This document shows, in pieces, positions 52,639-62,600 of a stretch of DNA of 64,000 nucleotides. This stretch comes from Chloroflexota bacterium (GTDB lineage: Bacteria > Chloroflexota > Anaerolineae > Anaerolineales > UBA4823). A program made the position numbers and the translations under genes. The notes under the pieces were generated by a model that was not told the origin of the DNA, searched no databases, and saw only the letters and a program-made list of their open reading frames with translations. Each line of letters starts with the position of its first letter. The stretch's first letter is position 1. The DNA lies in assembly GCA_029782365.1 (NCBI GenBank), contig JAKOUW010000235.1:100328-164327 (forward strand). Reading direction: 5' to 3'.

Positions 52639-53721
52639 TTACACCTGCGGCAGCAAGAAAAAGGCCAGCGCCAGGATGGTGTAGATCGCCAGCAGCTCCA
52701 CCCCCTCCAGCCAGTTTGATTCGCCGTCCATCGACACCAGCGCCGAGATCATCACCCCCGCCGCCAGGGCGACTAGCTCAAACTGGTTGAACACCAGCGT
52801 CAGCGGGTGCCCCAGCGCCAGGCTGATGAACACCAGCACCGGCGCCACGAACAGGGCGATCTGCAGGCTGGAAGCCACGGCGATCTCCACGCTCAGCGCC
52901 ATTTTGTTGCGGATGGCTACCTGCACCGCCACCAGGTGCTCGGCGATGTTGCCGATCAGCGGGATGAAAATGATGCCGATGAAGAACTCGGAGACGCCCA
53001 GCGCTTTGACGACCGGCTCGATGCTGCCCACGAGGACTTCCGACAGCCAGGCCACCCCGACTGTCGCCAGCGCCAGCACCAGCAGCGCCCGCTGCCAGGG
53101 CCAGCCCGGGTGGGTCTCGGGCGTCTCGATGTCGGGCGTCAGCGGACCGGAGTGCTGGCGCAGGCTGTACACCAGACCCAGCAGGTAGAGCACGATCATC
53201 ACCCCGGCGACGCCCAGGCTGAGCGCTTCGACCTTGATATCCGTATCCGGGCCGATGTAATGGCTGAAGAGCGAGGGGATCAGCAGGATCAGCACGGTCA
53301 GCACCAGCAGGACGGCGTTGCTGCTGGCGGCCTGGCGGTTGAACTTTTGGTGGCCGTTCTTCGCCCCGCCCGCCAGCATCGACATGCCCAGCACCAGCAG
53401 CAGGTTGCCCAGGATCGAGCCGGTGATGGAGGCTTTGACCAGCTCCAGCAGGCCGGCCTGGATGGCGACGATGGTGATGATCAGCTCGGCGGCGTTGCCC
53501 AGGGTGGCGTTGAGCAGGCCGCCCAACTGCGGGCCGGTGTAGTGCGCCAGGGCTTCGGTGGCCTCGCCGATGTACGCCGCCAGCGGCACCACGCCCAGCG
53601 CCGAGAGGATGAATATCCACAGGGGGGGCCAGCCCAATGGTTCGCCGAGCAGCGCCAGCGGGATGGCCAGCAGCAGCCAGGCGAGCGGTTTTCGGCGCAC
53701 ATAACGAAAAAGATTCAGCAT
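52639..53721 (-). CDS. Ca2+/H+ antiporter of the CaCA (CAX) family
   Basis: 360 residues with about eleven membrane segments. The two inverted alpha-repeats are visible: GGLLNATLGNAAELIITIVAI in the first half and IPLIGNIAEHLVAVQVAI in the second, with the conserved Glu residues that bind Ca2+. An acidic-to-neutral cytoplasmic loop (about 190-215) separates the halves. It exports Ca2+ in exchange for protons at the inner membrane. GAGGG precedes the ATG by about 7 bases. It heads the eight-gene minus-strand run and is divergent from the NTPase gene. Confidence 0.92.
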   Translation of the reverse strand: MLNLFRYVRRKPLAWLLLAIPLALLGEPLGWPPLWIFILSALGVVPLAAYIGEATEALAHYTGPQLGGLLNATLGNAAELIITIVAIQAGLLELVKASITGSILGNLLLVLGMSMLAGGAKNGHQKFNRQAASSNAVLLVLTVLILLIPSLFSHYIGPDTDIKVEALSLGVAGVMIVLYLLGLVYSLRQHSGPLTPDIETPETHPGWPWQRALLVLALATVGVAWLSEVLVGSIEPVVKALGVSEFFIGIIFIPLIGNIAEHLVAVQVAIRNKMALSVEIAVASSLQIALFVAPVLVFISLALGHPLTLVFNQFELVALAAGVMISALVSMDGESNWLEGVELLAIYTILALAFFLLPQV

Positions 53722-53768
53722 GGATCGACCCTCACATCAAAAGATGCCCAATTGTACCTGAAAATGGG

Positions 53769-53774
53769 TATAAT
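53769..53774 (+). promoter_or_regulatory. -10 element of the NTPase gene (near-leaderless transcript)
   Basis: TATAAT ends 8 bases before GTG 53783. RNA would start at or within a few bases of the start codon. No Shine-Dalgarno is present, which fits leaderless translation. Confidence 0.45.
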
Positions 53775-53782
53775 CGCGCTTC

Positions 53783-54325
53783 GTGAGCTGCATCATCGTC
53801 GCCTCCACCAACCCGGTGAAAATCCAGGCCGTGCGCCAGGGCTTCTTGCGCCTGTTCCCGCAGACCGGCCGGCTGGTGGAGGGCGTTTCGGCGCCCTCCG
53901 GCGTGAACGTGCAGCCGATGACCGACGAGGAGACGCTGCGCGGCGCGCTGAACCGGGCCGCCGCGGCCCGCCAGGCGCGGCCGCAGGCCGATTACTGGTT
54001 TGGGCTGGAGGGCGGCATCAGCGAGCAGAGCGGCGACCTGCTGGCCTTTGCCTGGGTGGCGGCGGTCGCGCGGCAGTCCGGCGGCCAGGTCTGCGGGCGG
54101 GCGCGCACGGGCGCTTTCCTGCTGCCGCCGGCGGTCGCCCGCCTGGTGCGCCAGGGGCTGGAGCTGGGCGAAGCCGACGACATCGTTTTCGGCGTGAACA
54201 ACTCCAAGCAGGCTGGCGGCGCAGTCGGCCTGCTGACCGGCGGCGCGCTCGACCGCGCTGCGCTGTACGAGCCGGCGGTGGTGCTGGCGCTGATTCCCTT
54301 TACCAATCCGGGGCTGTACAGGTAG
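53783..54325 (+). CDS. Inosine/xanthosine triphosphatase (YjjX/DUF84 family)
   Basis: 180 residues from GTG 53783. The family pattern is present: IIVASTNPVKIQAVRQGF at the start, DEETLRGALNRAAAAR, YWFGLEGGI and GEADDIVFG...KQAGGAVGLLTGGALDRAALYEPAVVLALIPF at the end. It removes ITP and XTP or similar damaged nucleotides. It is a single gene between the divergent exchanger and a decayed region. The gene is very GC-rich. Confidence 0.85.
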   Translation: MSCIIVASTNPVKIQAVRQGFLRLFPQTGRLVEGVSAPSGVNVQPMTDEETLRGALNRAAAARQARPQADYWFGLEGGISEQSGDLLAFAWVAAVARQSGGQVCGRARTGAFLLPPAVARLVRQGLELGEADDIVFGVNNSKQAGGAVGLLTGGALDRAALYEPAVVLALIPFTNPGLYR

Positions 54326-54379
54326 ATCGGCCTGCTCCCACGGAAGGGCAAGCGTTGTCCGTAACGCTCTCCGCGAAGG

Positions 54380-54676
54380 CTGCCAGGGGAACAAATATGC
54401 GTACTGGAATGGCAGCCACTGGTCCATCCAAACGATCCAGCCGGGAGGGAACACCCTGTGGGATGACCAGGATAAGTCGACGCCCTCAACCACCCGTGGA
54501 TCAGCCATTCCGATACATTCAGCCGCCACCTGGCGCTGGTGCACTGGGACGGCGCTCAGTGGCTGAAGGAGATCATCGATGCCAGCGGAGAAAACGCGCG
54601 GCAGAGCGCCCTTTTTCTGGAGCGGAACGGCATACCCCATATTGCCTATTCCAACTCCAGACTTCCTCAGACTTAA
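54380..54676 (+). pseudogene. Frameshifted fragment of a repeat-type secreted protein
   Basis: No intact gene fits the 350 bases after the NTPase gene. One frame reads GNKYAYWNGSHWSIQTI...GGNTLWDDQDKS and soon stops; another frame then reads HPWISHSDTFSRHLALVHWDGAQWLKEIIDASGENARQ...ERNGIPHIAYSNS and a stop. Both belong to the same repeat type (WNG-x-W / WDG-x-QW followed by G-x-PHIAY-S), so this is a decayed gene with at least one frameshift. Start and signal sequence are missing. Confidence 0.6.
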
Positions 54677-55419
54677 TCATGGATGGAAATCACCCTGGCT
54701 GTCATAAACCCCATAGCCCTGCCAATTTACAACCGGGGATCCATTTTGACCTCGATAACCAATGTAAGCGTCATAGAAATTGTCTTTACCTTTCGGAAAC
54801 AAGACAATATTTGCTATGTAAGCCTGGTCGTCAATTCTCGATTTGTATGCTTGTCCAGGAAATAACCCCTGCCTGGTAGCTGCAATTCCAGCATTGTTCC
54901 GATATGAAGATAAACCAATCGGAAAAGACACAACGTTCCATCACATTGATACGCTTGTAACAGATCTGGCTGTCCATAGATCTCGGTGAAATCCCCAAGA
55001 GACAAGTAGGAATCACCATCGATGGCCAGGATAATCGTGTAAATTAGCCCATCGGAAGATAACGCGTTGGCCATACCGTAATTATCCTCATTCTGGCCCG
55101 ACTCCATTGACCAATCGACAACGATGATGGGTGAATATAATTCTATCGGGCGTGTTGTAACGTGTACACCGGGAATGGGCCAAAGCAGATTGATGACATC
55201 GTTCATGAGCGTTTTTCCCGGTGTAATATTTTCCCAACAAGGAAGCTGGCAGGTTGGGTTGTGGAGGATTTTTGTCACCCAAACTGGTATTGGGCCTGAA
55301 ATTTTAGGAATGTAAGCAATTCTGGGTACAAAAAAGTATATGTATAAACCCCAACAGCTAAGTGTAGTGATAAGTGCAATTGCCGCTAATAATAACCTGC
55401 TTATGATTTTTCGAATCAT
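54677..55419 (-). pseudogene. Frameshifted membrane-anchored protein of unknown family
   Basis: The first frame (55419 to 54814) encodes a membrane segment (about 6-30) and an extracytoplasmic part with a CQLPCWENITPGKT motif and a SLGDFTEIYGQPD segment. A second frame (to 54677) continues with QAYKSRIDDQAYIANIVLFPKG...VNWQGYGVYD, which looks like the natural C-terminal end. The frames overlap between 54931 and 54814, so a single insertion or deletion there breaks the gene, or the read has an error. AT-rich. Last member of the minus-strand RHS series. Function unknown. Confidence 0.6.
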
Positions 55420-55538
55420 ATTAATTTACCGCGTTGAAATGTTGGCTTGTATCCAAATACGGCGCCTTACTACCGACCCTTGGTCATCATCATCTGCTGA
55501 GTCACCCGAGAACCTTGCAAGCACGCCATATAATATGT

Positions 55539-56648
55539 TTACCTTATTATCCGCCAAGCCGGGTAACCATCATCAGATGAAAGTTGAGTTACACGCATAA
55601 GGTGAGAGCCGTCTGACTTTTCAAGATATATCTCGTAATCACCGCTTCGATCGGATTCGAATGCAATCCAATCGTTTAGTGGTGAGTAAGCTGGATTAAG
55701 ATTTATTCCTAACCCATCTGTCAGGTTAATCAACTGTGATTCGTGTATATCTGTCACATAAACATCAACCGAAGACTTTCCCTCCAGTAGTTCTTTTTCG
55801 CCCACGAAAGCCAATTTCTCACTATTGGAAGAAAAATCGAAATCCAAAATGAATTTGAACTGCTGGGCCCGACCGAATAATTGCCATACAACCGATCCAT
55901 CTGGCTCAACCGCTCGGATGACCGGGCTAGAATCAGTTTTGGACGCATTGTCTATATATGCCAACCAACCTCCAGGGAGCCAATTGATTCGAATTGGCAT
56001 CAATGCACTGCTGATATATCTGGACATTTGACCGGTATTTAAATCGTAGATTACGATGTAAGGCTCACCTAAACCCTCACAACCTGGTTTCCCATCAAGG
56101 TAAATGAAGGCAATTTTGGTGCCATCCGGCGACCATCGTGGCCACTCGCCACTATCACAATCTTTGGTTATCTGGACAATGTTATTTCCATTCCAATCTG
56201 CCATTAATAAGGTTCCACCATATAATCCGCCAGTAAAAACAATTTGTTTTCCGTTTGGAGACCAATTGATCCCAGTTATTCCCTTTTTCCATTCAAAAAG
56301 CAGTCGGGGTTCACTGAGGCATAGATTTTCCTTCTCCAGGCAATTCACATCTACCGCATAAACACCATATTTCCCCGAGCGGGTAGATACAAACGTTAGC
56401 TGCAACAAAGGTCTAGCTATCATTGAAGTGGGAACTGATGTCGCGGACATTTGAGTAGAATGGATTGGCAATTCGGTTGTTGGTACAGGTGTTAAGGGTG
56501 TCGAAACCATATGAGTGATGGTAGGTGACATCGTCAAAACTAATCGCGTTGAAGGAGATGAAAATTCCTCTTGCGACGTACAGGCAACAACAAGACTGGC
56601 TAAAAGCAATAAAGTAATCCAAAAGTTATTTGATTTATATTTATGCAT
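55539..56648 (-). CDS. PD40/TolB-like beta-propeller lipoprotein 2
   Basis: 369 residues with lipobox LVVAC (Cys23), then a Ser/Thr-rich spacer to about residue 75 and a six-blade PD40-type propeller (e.g. INWSPNGKQIVFTGG, PRWSPDGTKIAFIY, PAYSPLNDWIAFESDRSGDYEIYLE). It starts 15 bases after the stop of the orphan RHS tip gene, the same arrangement as the other pair upstream. The gene is AT-rich, unlike the RHS core. It would sit on the outside of the membrane; protection against, or binding of, the RHS tip is possible from position only. Confidence 0.85.
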   Translation of the reverse strand: MHKYKSNNFWITLLLLASLVVACTSQEEFSSPSTRLVLTMSPTITHMVSTPLTPVPTTELPIHSTQMSATSVPTSMIARPLLQLTFVSTRSGKYGVYAVDVNCLEKENLCLSEPRLLFEWKKGITGINWSPNGKQIVFTGGLYGGTLLMADWNGNNIVQITKDCDSGEWPRWSPDGTKIAFIYLDGKPGCEGLGEPYIVIYDLNTGQMSRYISSALMPIRINWLPGGWLAYIDNASKTDSSPVIRAVEPDGSVVWQLFGRAQQFKFILDFDFSSNSEKLAFVGEKELLEGKSSVDVYVTDIHESQLINLTDGLGINLNPAYSPLNDWIAFESDRSGDYEIYLEKSDGSHLMRVTQLSSDDGYPAWRIIR

Positions 56649-56663
56649 TCTTACATTTCCGCA

Positions 56664-58211
56664 TCAATCATGAGGTTGGATTGGATCGATGAATTTCTTA
56701 AAATGATCAGTTTGATCAACCGTCATAATCCAAAAATAATTTCCATATGGCGAAGGTGAATAAATCCATCCCAAAGCCTCATTTTCATCAGGCGCCCGCC
56801 AATAATTATGCCACTGCCAAGGTTCACCAGCCATCATTCCATTTGTCCAGCCATGTGCTGAGGCGTATTTTTCATTAAGAATATGATGTACATCATTTTC
56901 TAAGTTATTTCTAAAGGAATTGTTTTTGTTGGACTTAATCAGATAATCCGCGCGCTCAGCGGGAGACTGCCGTGACGAAAACCAGGGTTGGTAACCACTC
57001 ATGAATTTATATAACTTACTCTGCGAACAAGTATAAGCACCCCGTTCACATGCCATGGAAGGTTGATAGTAATTACGTGCTAATCCTTCGATAAAATTAT
57101 CTTCAAAATTACCGGATCCATTGTATGGCATGTTTTTATTGCCGTAACCTTCCGCTTGAGCAGTCATATATAAAATCTCATCAATTGAAGGTAGATAATG
57201 TAAGGATATGACAATTACTTTAAACGTCAAGTATGCTTGGAAACATTCATTATCCTTTCGGCACACATCATCTGGTTTTTCTATTTGATGGTCAAGATCA
57301 TAATCTACATCCGAATAAGTATCGCATGCAGGATTTGAGTCGCCCCATTGGCATGGCTTGTGGCCAGTCGGGTCCAAGTAGTTGATGGAATTATTTAGAA
57401 CATAACTAAAACGATCAAAATATGCAGGGTTCGACATGTTGGGTATTAGGATATCCGGTTGTGTCCATCTACCTAGCGCCGGGTCATACCACCTCGAGTT
57501 CATCCAGACCAAGTTAATGTAACCGTCCGAATACTGCCCGGTATATTGATAATTCGTCGGCAGGCTTGGGTTTGTGGAGTAGCGAATTTCCCCAAATGCC
57601 TTATACAACTGCCTGGTCACGCTCCCCCCACTCGCATCCGCACTCACGCTCGTGCTGCCCAGGTGGTCGCCAAACAGGTAGCGCACGCCCACGCTGCTGC
57701 GCATGGCCACCCGCTGGCTGCCCAGGTAATAATACTTCGTCGCACTCCCGCCCGACACTTCGTAGTAGTTCTTGACGAAATAGGTGCTGGTCGCCGTGGT
57801 GGCTGTCAGCACCTGCTTCACCCGCACCCCGTCTCCATCATAGCCAAACGCAGCGGTGCTCGTTCCTCCCTGGAGCACTTTCACCAGCCGGTTCTCGGCG
57901 TCATACACCAGGTTAACCGTGAGCACTTCCTGCAGGCTGACGTCGTCGAAGTCCAGCCAGCCCGACACGCCCTCCACCCGCAGCTCCAGCCGCACCGAGG
58001 CGGCGTTGGCCGGGGTCACCAGCCGCCCGCCCACCTGCTGCCAGGTCAGGCTGCTGCTCTCTGCCGTGCCGGTGTAGACGTCTTTGTACCCGATGTAGGC
58101 GCTGCCCGCCGTGTAGTACAGGGCGCGCACGTGCCAGCCCCCGGCGCTGTCCGCCGCATCCAGCTTGCCGTTCACCCAGGCGTACAGGTCGTACTGCTTG
58201 TTCCCGCTCAC
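56664..58211 (-). CDS. Orphan RHS C-terminal fragment with variable tip
   Basis: 515 residues from GTG 58211. It begins in the middle of a carbohydrate-binding-like beta domain (QYDLYAWVNG...DFDDVSL, about 7-92); the same frame shows plausible homology up to the stop of the preceding lipoprotein gene, so the N-terminal RHS shell is missing. The RHS core follows: YDGDGVRVKQV, YLFGDHLGSTSVSAD, RWYDPALGRWTQPD, SYVLNNSINYLDPTGH. The 232-residue tip after DPTGH (57360) is AT-rich and not recognisable; it has CERGAYTCS and WQWHNYW segments. It may be a silent tip cassette, a displaced toxin module, or still expressed by coupling with the lipoprotein gene. Confidence 0.8.
   Translation of the reverse strand: MSGNKQYDLYAWVNGKLDAADSAGGWHVRALYYTAGSAYIGYKDVYTGTAESSSLTWQQVGGRLVTPANAASVRLELRVEGVSGWLDFDDVSLQEVLTVNLVYDAENRLVKVLQGGTSTAAFGYDGDGVRVKQVLTATTATSTYFVKNYYEVSGGSATKYYYLGSQRVAMRSSVGVRYLFGDHLGSTSVSADASGGSVTRQLYKAFGEIRYSTNPSLPTNYQYTGQYSDGYINLVWMNSRWYDPALGRWTQPDILIPNMSNPAYFDRFSYVLNNSINYLDPTGHKPCQWGDSNPACDTYSDVDYDLDHQIEKPDDVCRKDNECFQAYLTFKVIVISLHYLPSIDEILYMTAQAEGYGNKNMPYNGSGNFEDNFIEGLARNYYQPSMACERGAYTCSQSKLYKFMSGYQPWFSSRQSPAERADYLIKSNKNNSFRNNLENDVHHILNEKYASAHGWTNGMMAGEPWQWHNYWRAPDENEALGWIYSPSPYGNYFWIMTVDQTDHFKKFIDPIQPHD
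57534..57783. repeat. RHS-core direct repeat, copy 1
   Basis: About 250 bases with high identity to 60517-60767, including 40 identical bases at 57646-57685. Both copies have the same orientation and encode the FGDHLGSTSVSAD core region. Recombination between them would swap tips. Confidence 0.8.
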
Positions 58212-58238
58212 CGCGATCCCGGCTCGATCACTTGCTAT

Positions 58239-59606
58239 TTATGGCTTATCCACCATCCATCCCATTGGCGTGGAGTTTTCCGCAATTCGAGTATACCAAC
58301 CTTCTGTCAAATCGACCATCACGGTATCCACCCGGCTGTAATCGGGTGAAACAATGCCGGTTAACAAATACCGCCCATGAGGATCCCAGACGATCTGTTG
58401 ATCGGCGTCAAAACTCGACTCGATACCTGGGTAAATCATCACCTTCCCGCTTTTCAGATCCAAGACTGCCAGGCGCGCACGGTCTGTATTAAAGTCAGTC
58501 GTGGATAACCAAAAGGCAATTTCACGCCCATCCGGCGACCAGCTAGTATAGTGAATATTGCAGTAGTCTCCAAACTCATCCGTCAAGTGCGTCAAGCGGG
58601 TTATCTTTCCGTCTACAGCCACCAGGAATAAATCAAAATGTTGAGAAGAGGGATCTTTCCTACCCTTTGGCGGCGCGGCGATTGCCAACTCATTTCCACC
58701 AGGGGACCAGCGCGGGATGCTCTCCCAAGTGTTGATTTGCATGACACCCTGGGATTGGTGGGTTTGAAGGTTATCGATGATCAACTCAGATTCGATCGAC
58801 AGATAGACCCGATGGGTAAAGCCAGGATTATATGAAACCATTCCTATGCCCTGCCATTGTGGTTTTGGAAATAAGGAATATATATCTTGAGGGTCACCTG
58901 GCAGTTCCTTTGCAACGCCGGTGAAAGGATTCAACAACCATTTGGCCGTGAACGTGGAACGGCCGGGATCCCCTCCGGAATCCCGCCGAATGACCAGGTG
59001 TTCGTTGTCAAGCCATAGAGCGAGTGCTCCCCAGCCGTCTTCCCAGGGGCGAGACATCTGTTCTTGACCATTAGCAGAAACTATATGCAATGAAATTCTG
59101 TTTAAACTGTTTTGCATTGGCGTTCGTTTTGAATATGCCAACCAAGCCCCATTTGGAGATATAGAAATGTCACTGGCATGTTGGTCGTTCGAGGCCAGCA
59201 AGGGTTGCTGCACATGGGTTTGTAAATTCCAGATGGTAATTTGCTGAGAATCAAGGAGATAAAACGAATCCACTTTTCTTGGAGAAGCCAGCACGATACT
59301 CCCTGTCACCATGGCTGTTTCGGGCAGGGTAGATATTTCCTTGAGCTCCCGGAAAATTGCCTGGCCTTCTGGCGTGACAGTAGCCGTCGGCGGCAGCCGG
59401 GTGGCAGTCGGGGTTAGCGTAGCGCTTACAGAGTCCGGAGTCACAGTTGAAATTGCTGATTTTGTAATTGTGGAGGATGAAGAGATTGAGGGCGTTGGCG
59501 TCTGGCTCACCCAGCCAATAGAAAGTGTGATTGTTGGATTCGGTTGAGAAATGCATCCAAACAATCCTACAAACAGGAAAAATAGAATCGCAGCATATCT
59601 TTTCAT
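58239..59606 (-). CDS. PD40/TolB-like beta-propeller lipoprotein 1
   Basis: 455 residues with lipobox LFGC (Cys18), a Ser/Thr/Pro-rich spacer to about residue 85, and propeller blades with PD40 motifs (ISISPNGAWLAYSKR, PRWSPGGNELAIAAPP, TSWSPDGREIAFWLS, VWDPHGRYLLTGI). It starts 7 bases after the stop of the large RHS gene and must be co-transcribed with it. The same pairing recurs downstream with a second tip and a second propeller lipoprotein. Function unknown; an immunity or surface-partner role is a hypothesis. Confidence 0.87.
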   Translation of the reverse strand: MKRYAAILFFLFVGLFGCISQPNPTITLSIGWVSQTPTPSISSSSTITKSAISTVTPDSVSATLTPTATRLPPTATVTPEGQAIFRELKEISTLPETAMVTGSIVLASPRKVDSFYLLDSQQITIWNLQTHVQQPLLASNDQHASDISISPNGAWLAYSKRTPMQNSLNRISLHIVSANGQEQMSRPWEDGWGALALWLDNEHLVIRRDSGGDPGRSTFTAKWLLNPFTGVAKELPGDPQDIYSLFPKPQWQGIGMVSYNPGFTHRVYLSIESELIIDNLQTHQSQGVMQINTWESIPRWSPGGNELAIAAPPKGRKDPSSQHFDLFLVAVDGKITRLTHLTDEFGDYCNIHYTSWSPDGREIAFWLSTTDFNTDRARLAVLDLKSGKVMIYPGIESSFDADQQIVWDPHGRYLLTGIVSPDYSRVDTVMVDLTEGWYTRIAENSTPMGWMVDKP

Positions 59607-59613
59607 ATAAATC

Positions 59614-62600
59614 TCATTTGAATGAGTGAGAAATATTTAAACCACTGCCGGGAATATGAAAGTTTGGGGGATAAGGATATATGATCCCAAGGGGACCGAC
59701 AGGCTCATTCCAGATTACTTCTCCAGTGTTTTTATCGTTTCCCCAATCAGCCAGTGAGCCATGCGGAGAAATTGAATCGAGAGCATACTTGACTACAGCG
59801 ATGGCAATATCGAGGTCATATTTGGGTTTGAATTGATCGACATCTGAAGGTGCTCTAGGTTTCGTACCATTAGCGCCTTTTACGCTATCATATCGCCTTT
59901 GGGCGCTTTCCCTAATCGCGAGATAATTCAACATCGCATTATCCGAAACACCTGCGCAAGTTCCTCCCGCAGAATACTGCGCACAGAAATAAGAGTACTT
60001 TTCAGCGATTGCAAATGCATATTTAGTCTGATTGAACTCATTTCCCCCACTGGCGTTATTGGCTATCTCGAAAAACAACATCAAGGTGAAAAAATCTTCA
60101 ATCGTAAACCCATCTGCGTCCCCTCCCAACAATTTATCTTGATTCCACCACCCTTTAGGGTCATCTCTATATTGTTCATAAAGCCATAACATATCTTGCC
60201 CCGAATATTTGGGGCGAGGTTTATACGCTACTGGATCGGGTGAAGAATAATATACGGGAGAACCGGTTTTGGCCACTTTATGTTTTCTGCCATTGTTGTA
60301 ACAATTGCTCTCCTCATCACAGGCTTCATGGCCTGAAGGATCCCGATACCTCACAGGATTATTCAGCATCCCGGCATAGCGATCCCAAGCAGCCGGGTTA
60401 CCTGTCCCGGGTACAATGGTGTCTGCCGAGGAGAATCTGCCCAGCGCAGGGTCATAAAAACGTGCATTGTAATAGAGCAGCCCAAAGTCAGCCGTGGCTC
60501 CGCTGGCGTAGCTGTACTGCCCTGTATATTGGTACTTCGCCGGCAGGCTTGGGTTTGTTGGGTAGCGGATTTCGCCAAACGCCTTGTACAACTGCCTGGT
60601 CACATTTCCCCCACTCACATCCGCACTGACGCTCGTGCTGCCCAGGTGGTCGCCAAACAGGTAGCGCAGGCCCACACTGCTGCGCATCGCCACGCGCTGG
60701 CTGCCCAAATAGTAGTATTTCGTCGCCGCCGAGCCGGAGATTTCATAATAGTTCCCCACAAAGTAGGTCGTCTGCCCGCTGCGCATGCTCTTCACCCGCG
60801 CCCCGCTGCCGTCATACAGAAAGTCGTACTGCACGATGCTGTTCTTGCTGATTTCCACCATGCGGCTCTCGGCGTCATAATATAGATTGTATGTGTCTGC
60901 CCCAAGCGAGCGCGTCACCTGGCTGCCGTTGGCGTTGTAGGTGTAGCTGCCCCCGGTGTGGCTGGTGACGGCGTGCACGTGAGCGCTGTCCTGGTAATCA
61001 TACGTGCCATAGGCGCCCTTGCTCGACAGCCGCCCCCTGGAATCATAGCTGTAGCTCTCGCTGTAGTTGCCGCCCGTCCCCCCGCTGGCCGCCGCCGAGG
61101 TCAGCCGGTTGAGTTGGTCATAACCGAACGACTGCGTCTGCGGACTGCCCATCTTGTAGTCGTAGATGTTGAGGAGGTTGCCCGCCGCATCGTACTGCGG
61201 TATCCCGCTGGTGTTGTAGTAGCGCAGGTCCAGCAGCGAGGCGGGGCTGCCGCTCGTCCCGGCTGTGATCTGTTTCAGCCGCCCCGCTCCGTTGGCGGTG
61301 TCCCAGGCAAAGTAGCTGTAATCCAACTGCAGCGCGCTCGCCCCGCCTAGCTTCTGCAGGTCGATGCGCCCGGCAGCGTCGTACGCCGTGCTGTACACGT
61401 ACGCCTCATTCCCCAGGCTGCTGACCAGGCTGTTCAGCGCCCCCTGCCGGTAGTAGCTGTAGGTCAGCGCTTCGCCGTCCGGGTAGGTCATGCGCGTGAG
61501 CATATCTGCACTATTGTACTCCCATTGTGTGACGTACGTACCGCCTCCCGTGATGGTCTTGCTCTCCTGGGTCAGCCGGCCGCGGTCGTCGTACAGCCAG
61601 CTCGTGCTGCCCGAGCCATCCGCCATCCCCCGCCGCTGCCCTACCCAGCCGCTGCTGAGCAGGAAGTAGTCGATGTCGATGTTCTGCCCGTTGGCGTTGA
61701 CCTGCAGCTTGAGGCTGTGCGTCCCCGCGTTCACCTGCCCCAGGTTGAGGATCGCGGTCTGCAGCTGCGCACTCGCCTGCCCCCAGCCGCCGGTCGGCTT
61801 GCCCGTCAAGCTGCCCTTGGAGACGCCGTCCACCAGCACCTGCACCGTGCTGTTGCTGGCGCTGCCGTTGGCGTACACCAGGATCAGGTAGGTGTTCTGC
61901 CCGCTCTCGCCAAAGCTCAGGTTATTATATAGGGCATAGTTGCCGCTCGTCGCTCCCCAGTTCGAGCCCAGCACCTGCCCGTTGGATGCGGCGGTTTTGT
62001 AATCCGCTCCCGTCGAGCCGCTCTGGCTGCTGTAGGCTTCGCCTTCGACGCGCCGGGTGGTCACGCCGTCGTAGCTGTAGCTCACCGCGCCGGTGCTCGC
62101 TCCACAGCCCGCACCGCTGTAGCTCTTGCCGCTCAGCCGGTTGAGCAAATCGTAACTCAAAGAGGTGACGCAGCCGCGGGCGTCATCCTGCCTGGTCAGG
62201 CTGCCCAGGGCGTTGTAGCTGTAGCTCCAGGTTCCCATGTCCGGGTCGCTCATGCTGGTCTTGCGCCCGGCGCGGTCGTAATTGAGCGTGGTGGTGGCAA
62301 AGGTGCTCGCGCCATCCATTTGTTTGACGGTGCTCAGCAGGTCTTGCTCAGTGTACGCATACTGCGTCCAGGGACCGGCCGGCGGGTGCACTTCCGTCGT
62401 GCGCCCCCAGGCATCCTGCCGGCTGCAGGTGGTGCGGCTGGCCGGGTCGGTGACGCAGGTTTCGTAATACGGCTGCCCGCCGTTGTACGGGATGGCGTAG
62501 CTGGTGGTCTGCGCGCTCAGGTCGGGGCCGGTCACGCTGGTTGCCCGTCCCAGCGCATCATAAGCCGTCGAGGTGTAGTTGCGCGGCGAGCTCTGGAAGT

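Noticed and set aside
52778..53620. Minus-strand open frame of 280 codons inside the exchanger gene
   Set aside because: Same strand, other frame; Gly/Arg/Ala-rich shadow, while the exchanger frame has clear CaCA motifs.
52807..54879. Plus-strand open frame of 690 codons
   Set aside because: It is antisense to the CaCA exchanger and overlaps the NTPase gene in another frame. The translation is low-complexity Gln/Arg/Ala/Gly without any domain; long open shadows are expected in GC-rich genes.
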